A stretch of 64,000 nt of DNA from CALAGB01 sp963789565 (GTDB taxonomy: Bacteria > Chloroflexota > Chloroflexia > Thermomicrobiales > Thermomicrobiaceae): NCBI GenBank assembly GCA_963789565.1, contig CAWBKX010000002.1, positions 1,364,001 through 1,428,000 on the forward strand. The letters are read 5' to 3'. The notes beneath the pieces were generated by a model. That model did no database searches. It saw nothing but the letters and a program-made list of their open reading frames with translations, and was not told the origin of the DNA. A program made the position numbers and the translations under genes. Within the stretch, counting starts at the first letter, position 1; every line of letters begins with the position of its first letter. Positions 38,264-45,811 of this stretch are shown here, piece by piece.

Positions 38264-38956
38264 TTACTTCGACACCAGCGACTCGACCTCGGCGACGAGA
38301 TCCGACTTCGAGATCAGTCCCGACTTGGTCGTCTTGATTGTGTGGTCTTTCGTGATCAGCACAGTGGTTGGAACCCCTTGCAAATTGTAGTCGAGCAGGG
38401 GTTTTTCATCGACCGCGTAAGCGGTCGGATAGGTGATGTTCAAGTCGTTGAGGAGCGAGCGAGCGGAGTCGTGCGTGCCGAGCGAGGTGAACGATCCCAC
38501 GTCGATCCCCAGGAAGATGACCTGTCCCTTGAACTGATCGGCGACTGACTGAAAGTCGGGCATCTCGGCGCGACACGGAGGGCAATCGCCGCCCCAGAAG
38601 TTGAGGACCACCGGCTTGTTGAGAGCCAGCACTGCCGAGAGAGACTGCTGACCGTCCGACAACACGCCGTCCGTGTTGTAGCTGACGAAACTGAAGTCCG
38701 GCGCGCTGGTCCCCGCGCTGTGAGAGAAAGTACTGCACGCCGGCAACAGGCCGATCGCGAGCGAAATGACGATGACGACGGACAGCTTCGAGCGCTGGAA
38801 TCGCACGATCGCGCCGAGTGAAGAATGAATCAATAGCGCTGCTCCCCAACGACGAATCATGGGCCGAAGCGCGTTCCGGCCCCAGAACGCCACTGTGACG
38901 ATACCAAAACGCTTCAACATCTCGCGGGTAGCTCTACCAGCTCCTGGCGAGCCCAC
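38264..38956 (-). CDS. TlpA/ResA-like thioredoxin-fold lipoprotein
   Basis: 230 residues from GTG 38956, which has AGGAGG 9 nt upstream. A hydrophobic signal segment ends in the lipobox LPAC (Cys74), so the mature protein should be lipid-anchored outside the membrane; the 50 residues before the signal are unusually long, and GTG 38806 would give a standard lipoprotein signal. The thioredoxin domain has NFWGGDCPPC (CPPC at 125-128) and the cis-proline loop GVPTTVLI. It would receive electrons from the adjacent CcdA and reduce envelope disulfides, for example for cytochrome c maturation. Confidence 0.9.
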   Translation of the reverse strand: MGSPGAGRATREMLKRFGIVTVAFWGRNALRPMIRRWGAALLIHSSLGAIVRFQRSKLSVVIVISLAIGLLPACSTFSHSAGTSAPDFSFVSYNTDGVLSDGQQSLSAVLALNKPVVLNFWGGDCPPCRAEMPDFQSVADQFKGQVIFLGIDVGSFTSLGTHDSARSLLNDLNITYPTAYAVDEKPLLDYNLQGVPTTVLITKDHTIKTTKSGLISKSDLVAEVESLVSK

Positions 38957-39032
38957 GAAGAGAGGCCTCCTGGTATGCCGCTTGCATCCCTGTGCAGTGG
39001 CGACAACGTGAATTCATCGGAAAGGGAAATCA

Positions 39033-39542
39033 ATGGCAAGCACCAAAACTGCCAAGGATATCTTCGCGCCAGACCAGCAACAGGCACGTCAACGCATCAC
39101 CGAACTCCTGGAGAAAGCCTATTGGATGGAGATGGAGACGGTGATGAGCTACGTCGCGAACTCCGTCAACCTCGATGGTGTGCGCGCGCGCGAAGTCTCA
39201 GAATCGCTTCAGGAGGACGTTCAAGAAGAGCTCGGCCACGCGCAGATGTTCGCAAACCGCATCAAAGAGCTCTACGGCGTTGTTCCGGGCACGATGGAGT
39301 TCAAAGCCGAGCAAGTCTTTCTGCAGCCTCCAGCCAAGCAAACCGACGTCGTTCACGTCATAAAGGGAGTCATCCAGGCTGAGTCTGGCGCAATCGAGCA
39401 TTACTCGAAGGTCATTGAAGAGACCGACGGCGTCGACTGGGTGACGCAGGACATGGTAATCGGCATCCTGCATGACGAGCAGGGTCATCGTCGCTTGTTC
39501 GAAGGTTTCCTGCGAGAGTTCGAAGCCGAGGGCAAAGCCTAG
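39033..39542 (+). CDS. Ferritin-like diiron protein
   Basis: 169 residues in a four-helix bundle. Carboxylate and histidine ligands of a diiron site occur on each helix: MEMETVMSY, EELGHAQMF, QAESGAIEHY and HDEQGHRRLF. This is the pattern of ferritin/bacterioferritin-like and Dps-like proteins that oxidise and store iron or remove peroxide. No heme-binding Met typical of bacterioferritin is obvious. ATG 39033 has GGAAAGGG-type purines upstream. It is divergent from the TlpA/CcdA pair, and a hairpin follows. Exact subfamily uncertain. Confidence 0.87.
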   Translation: MASTKTAKDIFAPDQQQARQRITELLEKAYWMEMETVMSYVANSVNLDGVRAREVSESLQEDVQEELGHAQMFANRIKELYGVVPGTMEFKAEQVFLQPPAKQTDVVHVIKGVIQAESGAIEHYSKVIEETDGVDWVTQDMVIGILHDEQGHRRLFEGFLREFEAEGKA

Positions 39543-39571
39543 ATCGCGACTCGTTCAACGATCGTTCGACC

Positions 39572-39596
39572 AATGGCGCGGCGCGGCCGCGCCATT
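39572..39596 (+). terminator. Hairpin after ferritin-like gene
   Basis: Perfect 10-bp stem AATGGCGCGG / CCGCGCCATT with a 5-nt loop, 30 nt after the stop codon; the downstream sequence is not T-rich, so termination may be weak. Confidence 0.5.
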
Positions 39597-39690
39597 CTCG
39601 TTGCGATGATATCCTGCCCAGTTCCTCGATCGACGGGATCCGTTGTAGACTCAGCAGATGAACCGGCAACCAGCGGCAGGAGCGAACGAG

Positions 39691-41820
39691 ATGCAAACGA
39701 ACGACGTAGGGCTCGTGCGTGGGGCTTGCCCACACGACTGTCCCGACACCTGCGCCACCATCACTGAAGTGCGAGACGGTCAGGCGGTTTCTTTCTACGG
39801 CGACAAAGACCACCCATATACGCATGGCTGGCTGTGCGCCAAAGTCCGTCCATATCTCGACCGTGTCTACCACCCCGATCGTTTGCTGCACCCGCTGCGA
39901 CGAGTTGGTCCTAAAGGGAGCAACCAATGGGAGCAGATCTCCTGGGACCACGCCATTGACGAGATCGCGAATCGCTGGACGGCCTTGATCGACGAATATG
40001 GCGCGGAGTCGATACTCCCCTACTCGTTCAGCGGCACACTCGGCATAGTCCAGAACGTCCTCTCCGCATCCCGACTTTGGAATCGACTGGGGGCTAGCGG
40101 ACTGGAGCGCTCCATTTGCGGAGCCGCGGCCGAGACCGCCGTCACATTAACCTACGGCTCTCGCTGGGCGCCCGATCCGCGCGACGTGGTCCATTCCAAG
40201 TTCGTGATCATCTGGGGGCACAATCCCGCCAGCACCGGTCCCCACTTCGTCCCGTTCTTGCGTCAGGCACAGAAGACCGGCACGCACGTCGTGGTCATCG
40301 ATCCACGCCGCACGCTCACCGCTCGCTCGGCCGATGAGCACATCCGTCCGAATCCCGCCACCGACGGTGCTTTGGCGTTGGGCATGATCAACGTCATCTT
40401 CTCGGAAGGGCTGCACGACGAGGAGTGGCTCGAGGCCAACACCATCGGCTGGCGCGAGCTGCGCGAGCGGGCGGCCGAATACCCGGTCGAGCGCGTGGCC
40501 GACATCACGGGAGTGGATGCCGAGACGATCGTCTCGCTCTCTCGCCGTTTTGCCGGTGCCAAGCCCGGCTTGATCAAGTTCGCCGACGGCATTCAGCGTC
40601 ATGGCAACGGCGGTCAGACAGTTCGCGCCATCATGTCTTTACCCGCGGTCGCCGGGCACGTGGGTAAGCGCGGTGGCGGCTTGATGTACAGCACCAGCGG
40701 TTTCAGCAGTTGGGACGATGAGGTCGTCGGTCACGCGTCTGAGTGTCCGCCGGTTCCTCGCATCATCAACATGAATCGGTTGGGCGCGGCCCTCACCGGC
40801 GAAGCAGCCGATCCGCCGGTTAAATCGCTCTACGTCTTCAACGCGAATCCGGTCACATCGACGTCGAACGCCCCGCTAATTATCCAGGGATTGATGCGAG
40901 ATGACCTCTTCACCGTGGTACACGAGCTCTTCATGACAGACACCGCCCTGTATGCGGATATCGTTCTACCGGCCACCACGCAGCTCGAGCAGGCTGACCT
41001 GCATCGTGGCTACGGTCACCGTTTCCTGCAATACAACAACCCCGCCATCGAGCCGCGCGGCGAAGCCAAGAGCAACTGGGACGTGTCGCGCCTGCTCGCG
41101 ACGGCGATGGGATTCGACGAGCCGTGGCTGCATCAGACTGTTGACGAGGCCATCGACGAACTGATCGAAGGATCGCGCGCGGTCAATCCGTTCATTGAGG
41201 GCATCACGCTCGGGCGACTGAAGGCGGAAGGAACCGTGTCCCTCAACTTCGACGTTCGCGGCGATGTGCCGTTCGCCGACGGCAAGTTCCCGACTCCGTC
41301 CGGCAAGCTGGAACTTAAGTGCGAAGAGATGGCCCGGCGTGGACTCGATCCGTTGCCGGAGTACGTACCACCGGCCGAATTCAATGGCCGCGTCAGCCGC
41401 GACGACGGACGCATCGTGCTGATCTCAGCCGCCGCGCACCATTTCGTCTCGAGCAGCCTGGCCAACGTCAGTAAGCTGCGCGCGAAGGAAGGCACACCGT
41501 CGATTGAGATCAATCCCGACGACGCACAGGCGCGTGGGATCGTTGACGGCGACGACGTGATCATCTCAAACGCGCGCGGTTGGTGCCGTCTGCGCGCCAT
41601 CGTGACGGACGACGTGCCGTCCGGTGTTGCCGTCTCACCGAAGGGCCAATGGGCGCGCAACTCGCCCGACGGACGGAACGTCAACTGGACGACGAGCGAC
41701 GCCGTTGCCGATCTGGCCGGTCAGAGCACCTACCACAGCAACCTGGTCGAGATTCGTCCGGCGACGCAAATCACCGCCGAGGTCGAAGAGACTGCCTACG
41801 CCGTCACGGCCGACGACTGA
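39691..41820 (+). CDS. Molybdopterin-dependent oxidoreductase, DMSO reductase family
   Basis: 709 residues. An N-terminal [4Fe-4S] site is formed by C13-x3-C17-x3-C21-x27-C49 (ACPHDCPDTC and GWLCAK). The likely Mo ligand is C143 in SICGAAAE, a cysteine rather than the selenocysteine of some formate dehydrogenases. The C-terminal molydop-binding domain is present (residues about 580-700). The closest type is the stand-alone FdhF/thiosulfate-reductase-like group, but the substrate is not clear. I chose ATG 39691 because AGGAG lies 8 nt upstream; ATG 39658 lacks one. Its stop overlaps the convergent rhomboid-like gene by 25 nt. Confidence 0.92.
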   Translation: MQTNDVGLVRGACPHDCPDTCATITEVRDGQAVSFYGDKDHPYTHGWLCAKVRPYLDRVYHPDRLLHPLRRVGPKGSNQWEQISWDHAIDEIANRWTALIDEYGAESILPYSFSGTLGIVQNVLSASRLWNRLGASGLERSICGAAAETAVTLTYGSRWAPDPRDVVHSKFVIIWGHNPASTGPHFVPFLRQAQKTGTHVVVIDPRRTLTARSADEHIRPNPATDGALALGMINVIFSEGLHDEEWLEANTIGWRELRERAAEYPVERVADITGVDAETIVSLSRRFAGAKPGLIKFADGIQRHGNGGQTVRAIMSLPAVAGHVGKRGGGLMYSTSGFSSWDDEVVGHASECPPVPRIINMNRLGAALTGEAADPPVKSLYVFNANPVTSTSNAPLIIQGLMRDDLFTVVHELFMTDTALYADIVLPATTQLEQADLHRGYGHRFLQYNNPAIEPRGEAKSNWDVSRLLATAMGFDEPWLHQTVDEAIDELIEGSRAVNPFIEGITLGRLKAEGTVSLNFDVRGDVPFADGKFPTPSGKLELKCEEMARRGLDPLPEYVPPAEFNGRVSRDDGRIVLISAAAHHFVSSSLANVSKLRAKEGTPSIEINPDDAQARGIVDGDDVIISNARGWCRLRAIVTDDVPSGVAVSPKGQWARNSPDGRNVNWTTSDAVADLAGQSTYHSNLVEIRPATQITAEVEETAYAVTADD

Positions 41821-42758
41821 TCGGCGGTCGGAGTCGTGTACTCCGGCAGCGTCCAAGGGCCACGATAGAGAAGCAACCAGAGCGCCGCGCCGACAATGAG
41901 AATCGTCGCGGCGTTCAGGACATAGATGTTTGCCACAGTTCCACCAATAACAAACAGCACAACCAGGAGGACGTCCGCCCGCCGCGAGACGAACAGGGAC
42001 GTCAAAATCAACGTTGCGCCGATGATTCCCAGTCCGACCTTGGCGACTTCCACGTTCATGAGCAAAACCTGGATGAGAAAAACGGCTCCGCAGGTGATGG
42101 CGAGCAATCGGACAACGGGATCGCGGGTCAGGATTCCAAGTCGCGATGGCTGATCGTTCCAAATTCCGCTCAGCGCCATTCCGCTCAACAGAGCCGTAAT
42201 ATGTTCGACGCTCGTGAAGGTGTGATGCAGCACGAGGATGACGACGAGCAGCAGGATGGCGGATAACCCTGCGAACAAACGCCAGCCACGAACCAGCCAG
42301 GGAACGCTGGCAATCGCGCCGACGCAACACCAGGTTGAGGTCGAGGATCCGACCTCGGAGATCATCAAGCGGTCGAACGTTCCTTGCAGGTGCAGCAGGT
42401 GCGCTGGGATCAGGAGAAGTGCGGCGACGATGAGCGGCACCCAGGTCCCGGTGAACCAGATGAGTACCGTCCTCCAGGTGCCGAATCGGAGCTCGCACGC
42501 GCCGGTAGCCACGATCGACAAAATAACCGTAGAGATGATCGCCACCGGATGATCGACAAAATAGTTCGAAGTGACGATCGTCCAAACCTTGCCATGCAAA
42601 AGTGCGCGGATGCCGATACCCCATCGATTCAGAGTGGAATTGGTTGGAAGATGCTCTAACGTACCGCTGGCGACGGTCACGATCACGATGATCGTGACAG
42701 AGATGAGTGTCCAGGGGATATGCTTTGCCATCATGGCCAGTGACTTGGTCGGATGCAT
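41796..42758 (-). CDS. Rhomboid-like polytopic membrane protein
   Basis: About 320 residues with at least eight hydrophobic segments. The middle part follows the rhomboid fold: an L1-like ELRFGTWRTVLIWFTGTW segment, a GSSTSTWCCVGAIA span and a VEHITALLSGMALSG span like the last rhomboid helix, which normally carries HxxGxxxG. The canonical GxSG serine motif appears as GSSTS, so protease activity is uncertain and it may be an inactive rhomboid relative. The start is unclear: ATG 42758, 42734 or 42731, or GTG 42860; none has a good ribosome-binding site. It is divergent from, and its possible upstream start overlaps, the MprF-like gene. Confidence 0.7.
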   Translation of the reverse strand: MHPTKSLAMMAKHIPWTLISVTIIVIVTVASGTLEHLPTNSTLNRWGIGIRALLHGKVWTIVTSNYFVDHPVAIISTVILSIVATGACELRFGTWRTVLIWFTGTWVPLIVAALLLIPAHLLHLQGTFDRLMISEVGSSTSTWCCVGAIASVPWLVRGWRLFAGLSAILLLVVILVLHHTFTSVEHITALLSGMALSGIWNDQPSRLGILTRDPVVRLLAITCGAVFLIQVLLMNVEVAKVGLGIIGATLILTSLFVSRRADVLLVVLFVIGGTVANIYVLNAATILIVGAALWLLLYRGPWTLPEYTTPTADQSSAVTA

Positions 42759-42874
42759 TCTGGCTGGTTCTGGTGGCCGTTGGTTCTCGACGCGGGATAG
42801 GCGCTCAGCGCTACCGGCGTGTGCGTTGGAGTGAGTTCGACTCGTTGACCACAACATCACAAAGTGCGATCCAA

Positions 42875-45481
42875 ATGCGACGACTGACGCGGTACTTCAG
42901 GCAGCGGACGGGTCCGTTGTGGGCGGCGCTGGTCACACTCCTGTTCGTGATTTTCCTGCTCCGCGAACGTCGCGAAGTCGTCCGCATCTTCCACGTTCTG
43001 CGTAACACGAATCCCCTCTGGCTGGTCGGCGCGATGGCGATTGGGCTGCTCATACAGGCCCTCATGGGCACCGTGCTCCAGCCCATCATACGGCGTCTTG
43101 GCAAGGTGGTATCGCGCACGGCGCTCGTACGAATTCAGCTGCAGCGCCACGTGATGTCGACGATCATCCCACTCGGCGGTGCGGCCTCAACCTACGCCGC
43201 GGTGCGTTCGTTGAACCAGCAGGGAGTTTCAACCGACGACGCCGTCTATGCATCCGTATTGAATGGCGTGCTTGGCTACGTCTCGTTCATCCTCTTCCTG
43301 ATCCCTGTACTGGTCTATCTGATCGCAGGTGGCGGCGCCTCGACGCTGATCATCGTGGCGGCGGCGGTCCTGTGCGTCGTCGTGCTGATCATGATGACCG
43401 TGCTGATCCTGCATCAGCGGCAATCGCCGGCGATGTCGGCCATCCAGCGACGATTACCGAATCGCATCTCGGAGTTTGTCGAGAGTGCGCGCGAGCATCG
43501 GATCGGTGTGGCAGACCTCGTCTCGCCACTTGTTATCCACCTCATCATCGATCTCCTGGGCGTGGTGATGCTCTACGCCTGCCTGGAGGCGGTCCACCAG
43601 GAGCCGACGACGCGAACCGTCCTCGCGGGATACGTCATCGGAACACTCTTCCTCCTGGTCACTCCCGTCTTCCAGGGGCTTGGTGCGGTTGAGCTCTCGA
43701 TGACGGTCGTGCTGAAGAATTTCGGCATCCCCAGCGGAGCGGCATTGGCGGCCGTCCTCCTCTATCGCGTTGCCGAAGTCTGGATGCCGCTGCTGGTCGG
43801 ACTTTCGGTGCAGGTGAGCGACATCAAAGAGGTACGCCGGGCGTCGGCTCACGTCCCGGCAGTCTTGACCGCCATCACCGGCGTGGTGACCGTTCTGGCC
43901 GCCCTCAGCCGTCCGTTCCCACGCCGGTTTGACGAAATCCAACAATATACCGTCGTTGGGCCGCATGAGTTTTCGCGCTCCTTCGCCGTCGTGGCTGGAT
44001 TTTTCCTCATCTTCCTCTCCTGGAGTCTGTGGCGACGCAAGCGGGTGGCATGGATCGCGGCTCTCGCCATTCTGGCCGTGAGCTCGGTTGGACCGTTCAT
44101 CAAGGGGCATGACCATGTCCTCTTTGTCCTCTCGGCCGTCAACGCCGGACTCCTCCTGTTGCACCGCAACCATTTCAGAGTCAGGAGCGACGTCCCGACC
44201 ATGCGACAGGGCGTCATCCGTTTCGGACTGAGCATCCTCTTCGCGCTGATCTACGGCACGCTCGGATTCTTCCTGATCGACGAACGCGCTTTCGGCACTG
44301 ACTTCGGACCCGTTCAAGCGATCAAAGTGACGTTGCGCCTCTTTTTCAGTCTTGGGACAAACGGCGTCACACCCCATACGCGCTACGGAAGCTGGTTCGT
44401 AGATTCGCTCACATTTGTTGGTCTGGTCTCAGTGGCGTACGCCACGTTCTCACTGGTTCGACCCGTGGTTTGGCGTCGTCGCACATTGCCGAGCGATCGG
44501 CACCAGGCGACGCTGCTGATCGATCGTTGGGGAGATTCGTCGCTCGATTTCTTCAAGACGTGGGACGACAAAGTCTTCTTCTTCTCTTCAGACCGTCGGG
44601 GAGTCGTCTCATTCGGCCAGTCAATGTCCTCCGCCATCGCGCTCGGTGATCCGGTCGCAGGCAGTCCAGACGGGTTCAGCCGTGTACTTCATGAATATCT
44701 CGACTTCTGCGACGCGAATGACTGGGGTGTCGCGTTCCATCAAGTTCCGGCCACACATCTCAGCGAATACGCCGCAGCGGGGTTCTCATCGATCAAGATT
44801 GGAGAAGAGGCGATCGTCGACGTCGGCGAATTTTCCTTGCAGGGCAGACCAATGAAGGCATTGCGTTCGAGCATCAACCGTCTCGAACGTGAAGGCTATC
44901 GCACTTCGTACTTCACGCCTCCGTTGAGTGAGGCGGTCGTCGCCAAGCTTCGCGAAGTCTCGGACGAGTGGCTGGGCCTTTCGGGACGTCGTGAGCGCGG
45001 CTTCACGCTCGGCGGGTTTCGAGACGACTACGTGCGTGCTACGTCAGTGATGGTCGTTGAGAACGCGCAGGGTGACTTCCTGGCCTTCGCCAACGTGATT
45101 CCGGACGGTGTCAAAGGTGAGGCGACCATCGATTTGATGAGGCGCAAGAGCGACCTGCCAAATGGGATCATGGACCTGCTGCAGGTACGGCTGATCGAGC
45201 ATTTTCGAGAGGCAGGCTTTACGCGCTATACGCTCGGTATGGCTCCATTCTTCAACGTCGGCGAAGAGTCGGACGCGCCGGTCAAAGAGCGGGCCATTCG
45301 CCTCCTCTACGATCACGTCAGTCGCATTTTTTCGTACAAGGGTCTGCATGATTACAAGGCGAAGTTCATGCCGAGCTGGGAGCCACGCTACCTGGTATAC
45401 GACTCCGAAACATCGCTGCCGGCCATCATTTTGGCCTTGATCCAACTCACTGAGCGACAGCATGCGACGAAGCGGGATTGA
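42875..45481 (+). CDS. MprF-like protein: LPG-synthase membrane domain plus DUF2156 domain
   Basis: About 868 residues. The N-terminal half (residues about 15-330) has the lysylphosphatidylglycerol synthase TM region with IPLGGAASTYAA and FQGLGAVELSM; a second group of membrane spans follows (about 385-540). Residues about 548-860 form the cytoplasmic DUF2156 GNAT-like catalytic domain, with DDKVFFFSSDRRGVVSFG, IALGDPVAG and the C-terminal LHDYKAKFMPSWEPRYL. MprF proteins transfer amino acids from tRNA to phosphatidylglycerol and flip the product, changing surface charge. The amino acid is not predictable. ATG 42875 is a choice; the frame is open further upstream to 42707. Confidence 0.9.
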   Translation: MRRLTRYFRQRTGPLWAALVTLLFVIFLLRERREVVRIFHVLRNTNPLWLVGAMAIGLLIQALMGTVLQPIIRRLGKVVSRTALVRIQLQRHVMSTIIPLGGAASTYAAVRSLNQQGVSTDDAVYASVLNGVLGYVSFILFLIPVLVYLIAGGGASTLIIVAAAVLCVVVLIMMTVLILHQRQSPAMSAIQRRLPNRISEFVESAREHRIGVADLVSPLVIHLIIDLLGVVMLYACLEAVHQEPTTRTVLAGYVIGTLFLLVTPVFQGLGAVELSMTVVLKNFGIPSGAALAAVLLYRVAEVWMPLLVGLSVQVSDIKEVRRASAHVPAVLTAITGVVTVLAALSRPFPRRFDEIQQYTVVGPHEFSRSFAVVAGFFLIFLSWSLWRRKRVAWIAALAILAVSSVGPFIKGHDHVLFVLSAVNAGLLLLHRNHFRVRSDVPTMRQGVIRFGLSILFALIYGTLGFFLIDERAFGTDFGPVQAIKVTLRLFFSLGTNGVTPHTRYGSWFVDSLTFVGLVSVAYATFSLVRPVVWRRRTLPSDRHQATLLIDRWGDSSLDFFKTWDDKVFFFSSDRRGVVSFGQSMSSAIALGDPVAGSPDGFSRVLHEYLDFCDANDWGVAFHQVPATHLSEYAAAGFSSIKIGEEAIVDVGEFSLQGRPMKALRSSINRLEREGYRTSYFTPPLSEAVVAKLREVSDEWLGLSGRRERGFTLGGFRDDYVRATSVMVVENAQGDFLAFANVIPDGVKGEATIDLMRRKSDLPNGIMDLLQVRLIEHFREAGFTRYTLGMAPFFNVGEESDAPVKERAIRLLYDHVSRIFSYKGLHDYKAKFMPSWEPRYLVYDSETSLPAIILALIQLTERQHATKRD

Positions 45482-45811
45482 TCCGAAAGCCTCGGCATAG
45501 GAGATGCGCCGATCCAAACACGGCAGTTCAAGTTCCGGCAAAACCGGCTGTGATTTTCGTCTGACCCGTTCGCGGACGCCGGACTCAAGTGCTAAGATCG
45601 GAAGTCAGACCATGGTCGCCATCTGCCGTAACGATGGAGCAGAGCGACACCGCCAGACATGCCGATTGAATCGTAGCAACGATGTGCGCGCCGCGGTATT
45701 CGGCAGTCTGGATCAGCATGTTCAACCACGGTGTTCGGGGGCAGCACGCCTCGAACCCAAATTGGACGCCGTCCGATTCGAACCACGTGGTCGAAATGCG
45801 CGGAGTACTCA
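45482..45811. other. Intergenic region before histidine kinase
   Basis: 330 bases with no recognised gene. The only structure seen is the palindrome at 45777-45795 described separately. An open frame runs through the second half in phase with the kinase, but it lacks a good start and its composition looks non-coding. Confidence 0.45.
45777..45795. promoter_or_regulatory. Near-perfect palindrome upstream of histidine kinase
   Basis: TTCGAACCACGTGGTCGAA is symmetric except for one inserted A; the core ACCACGTGGT is a perfect 10-bp palindrome. It ends 16 nt before the start codon at 45812 and overlaps the region of the ribosome-binding site, so it could be an operator. Function is an inference. 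Confidence 0.35.

Noticed and set aside
39691..41820. Possible second selenoprotein, since FdhF-type formate dehydrogenases may use Sec.
   Set aside because: No in-frame UGA; the Mo ligand position is Cys143 (SICGAAAE).
43454..44377. 307-codon minus-strand ORF rich in Asp, Glu, Arg and His.
   Set aside because: Lies wholly inside the MprF-like gene in antisense; its composition is the shadow of hydrophobic sense codons.
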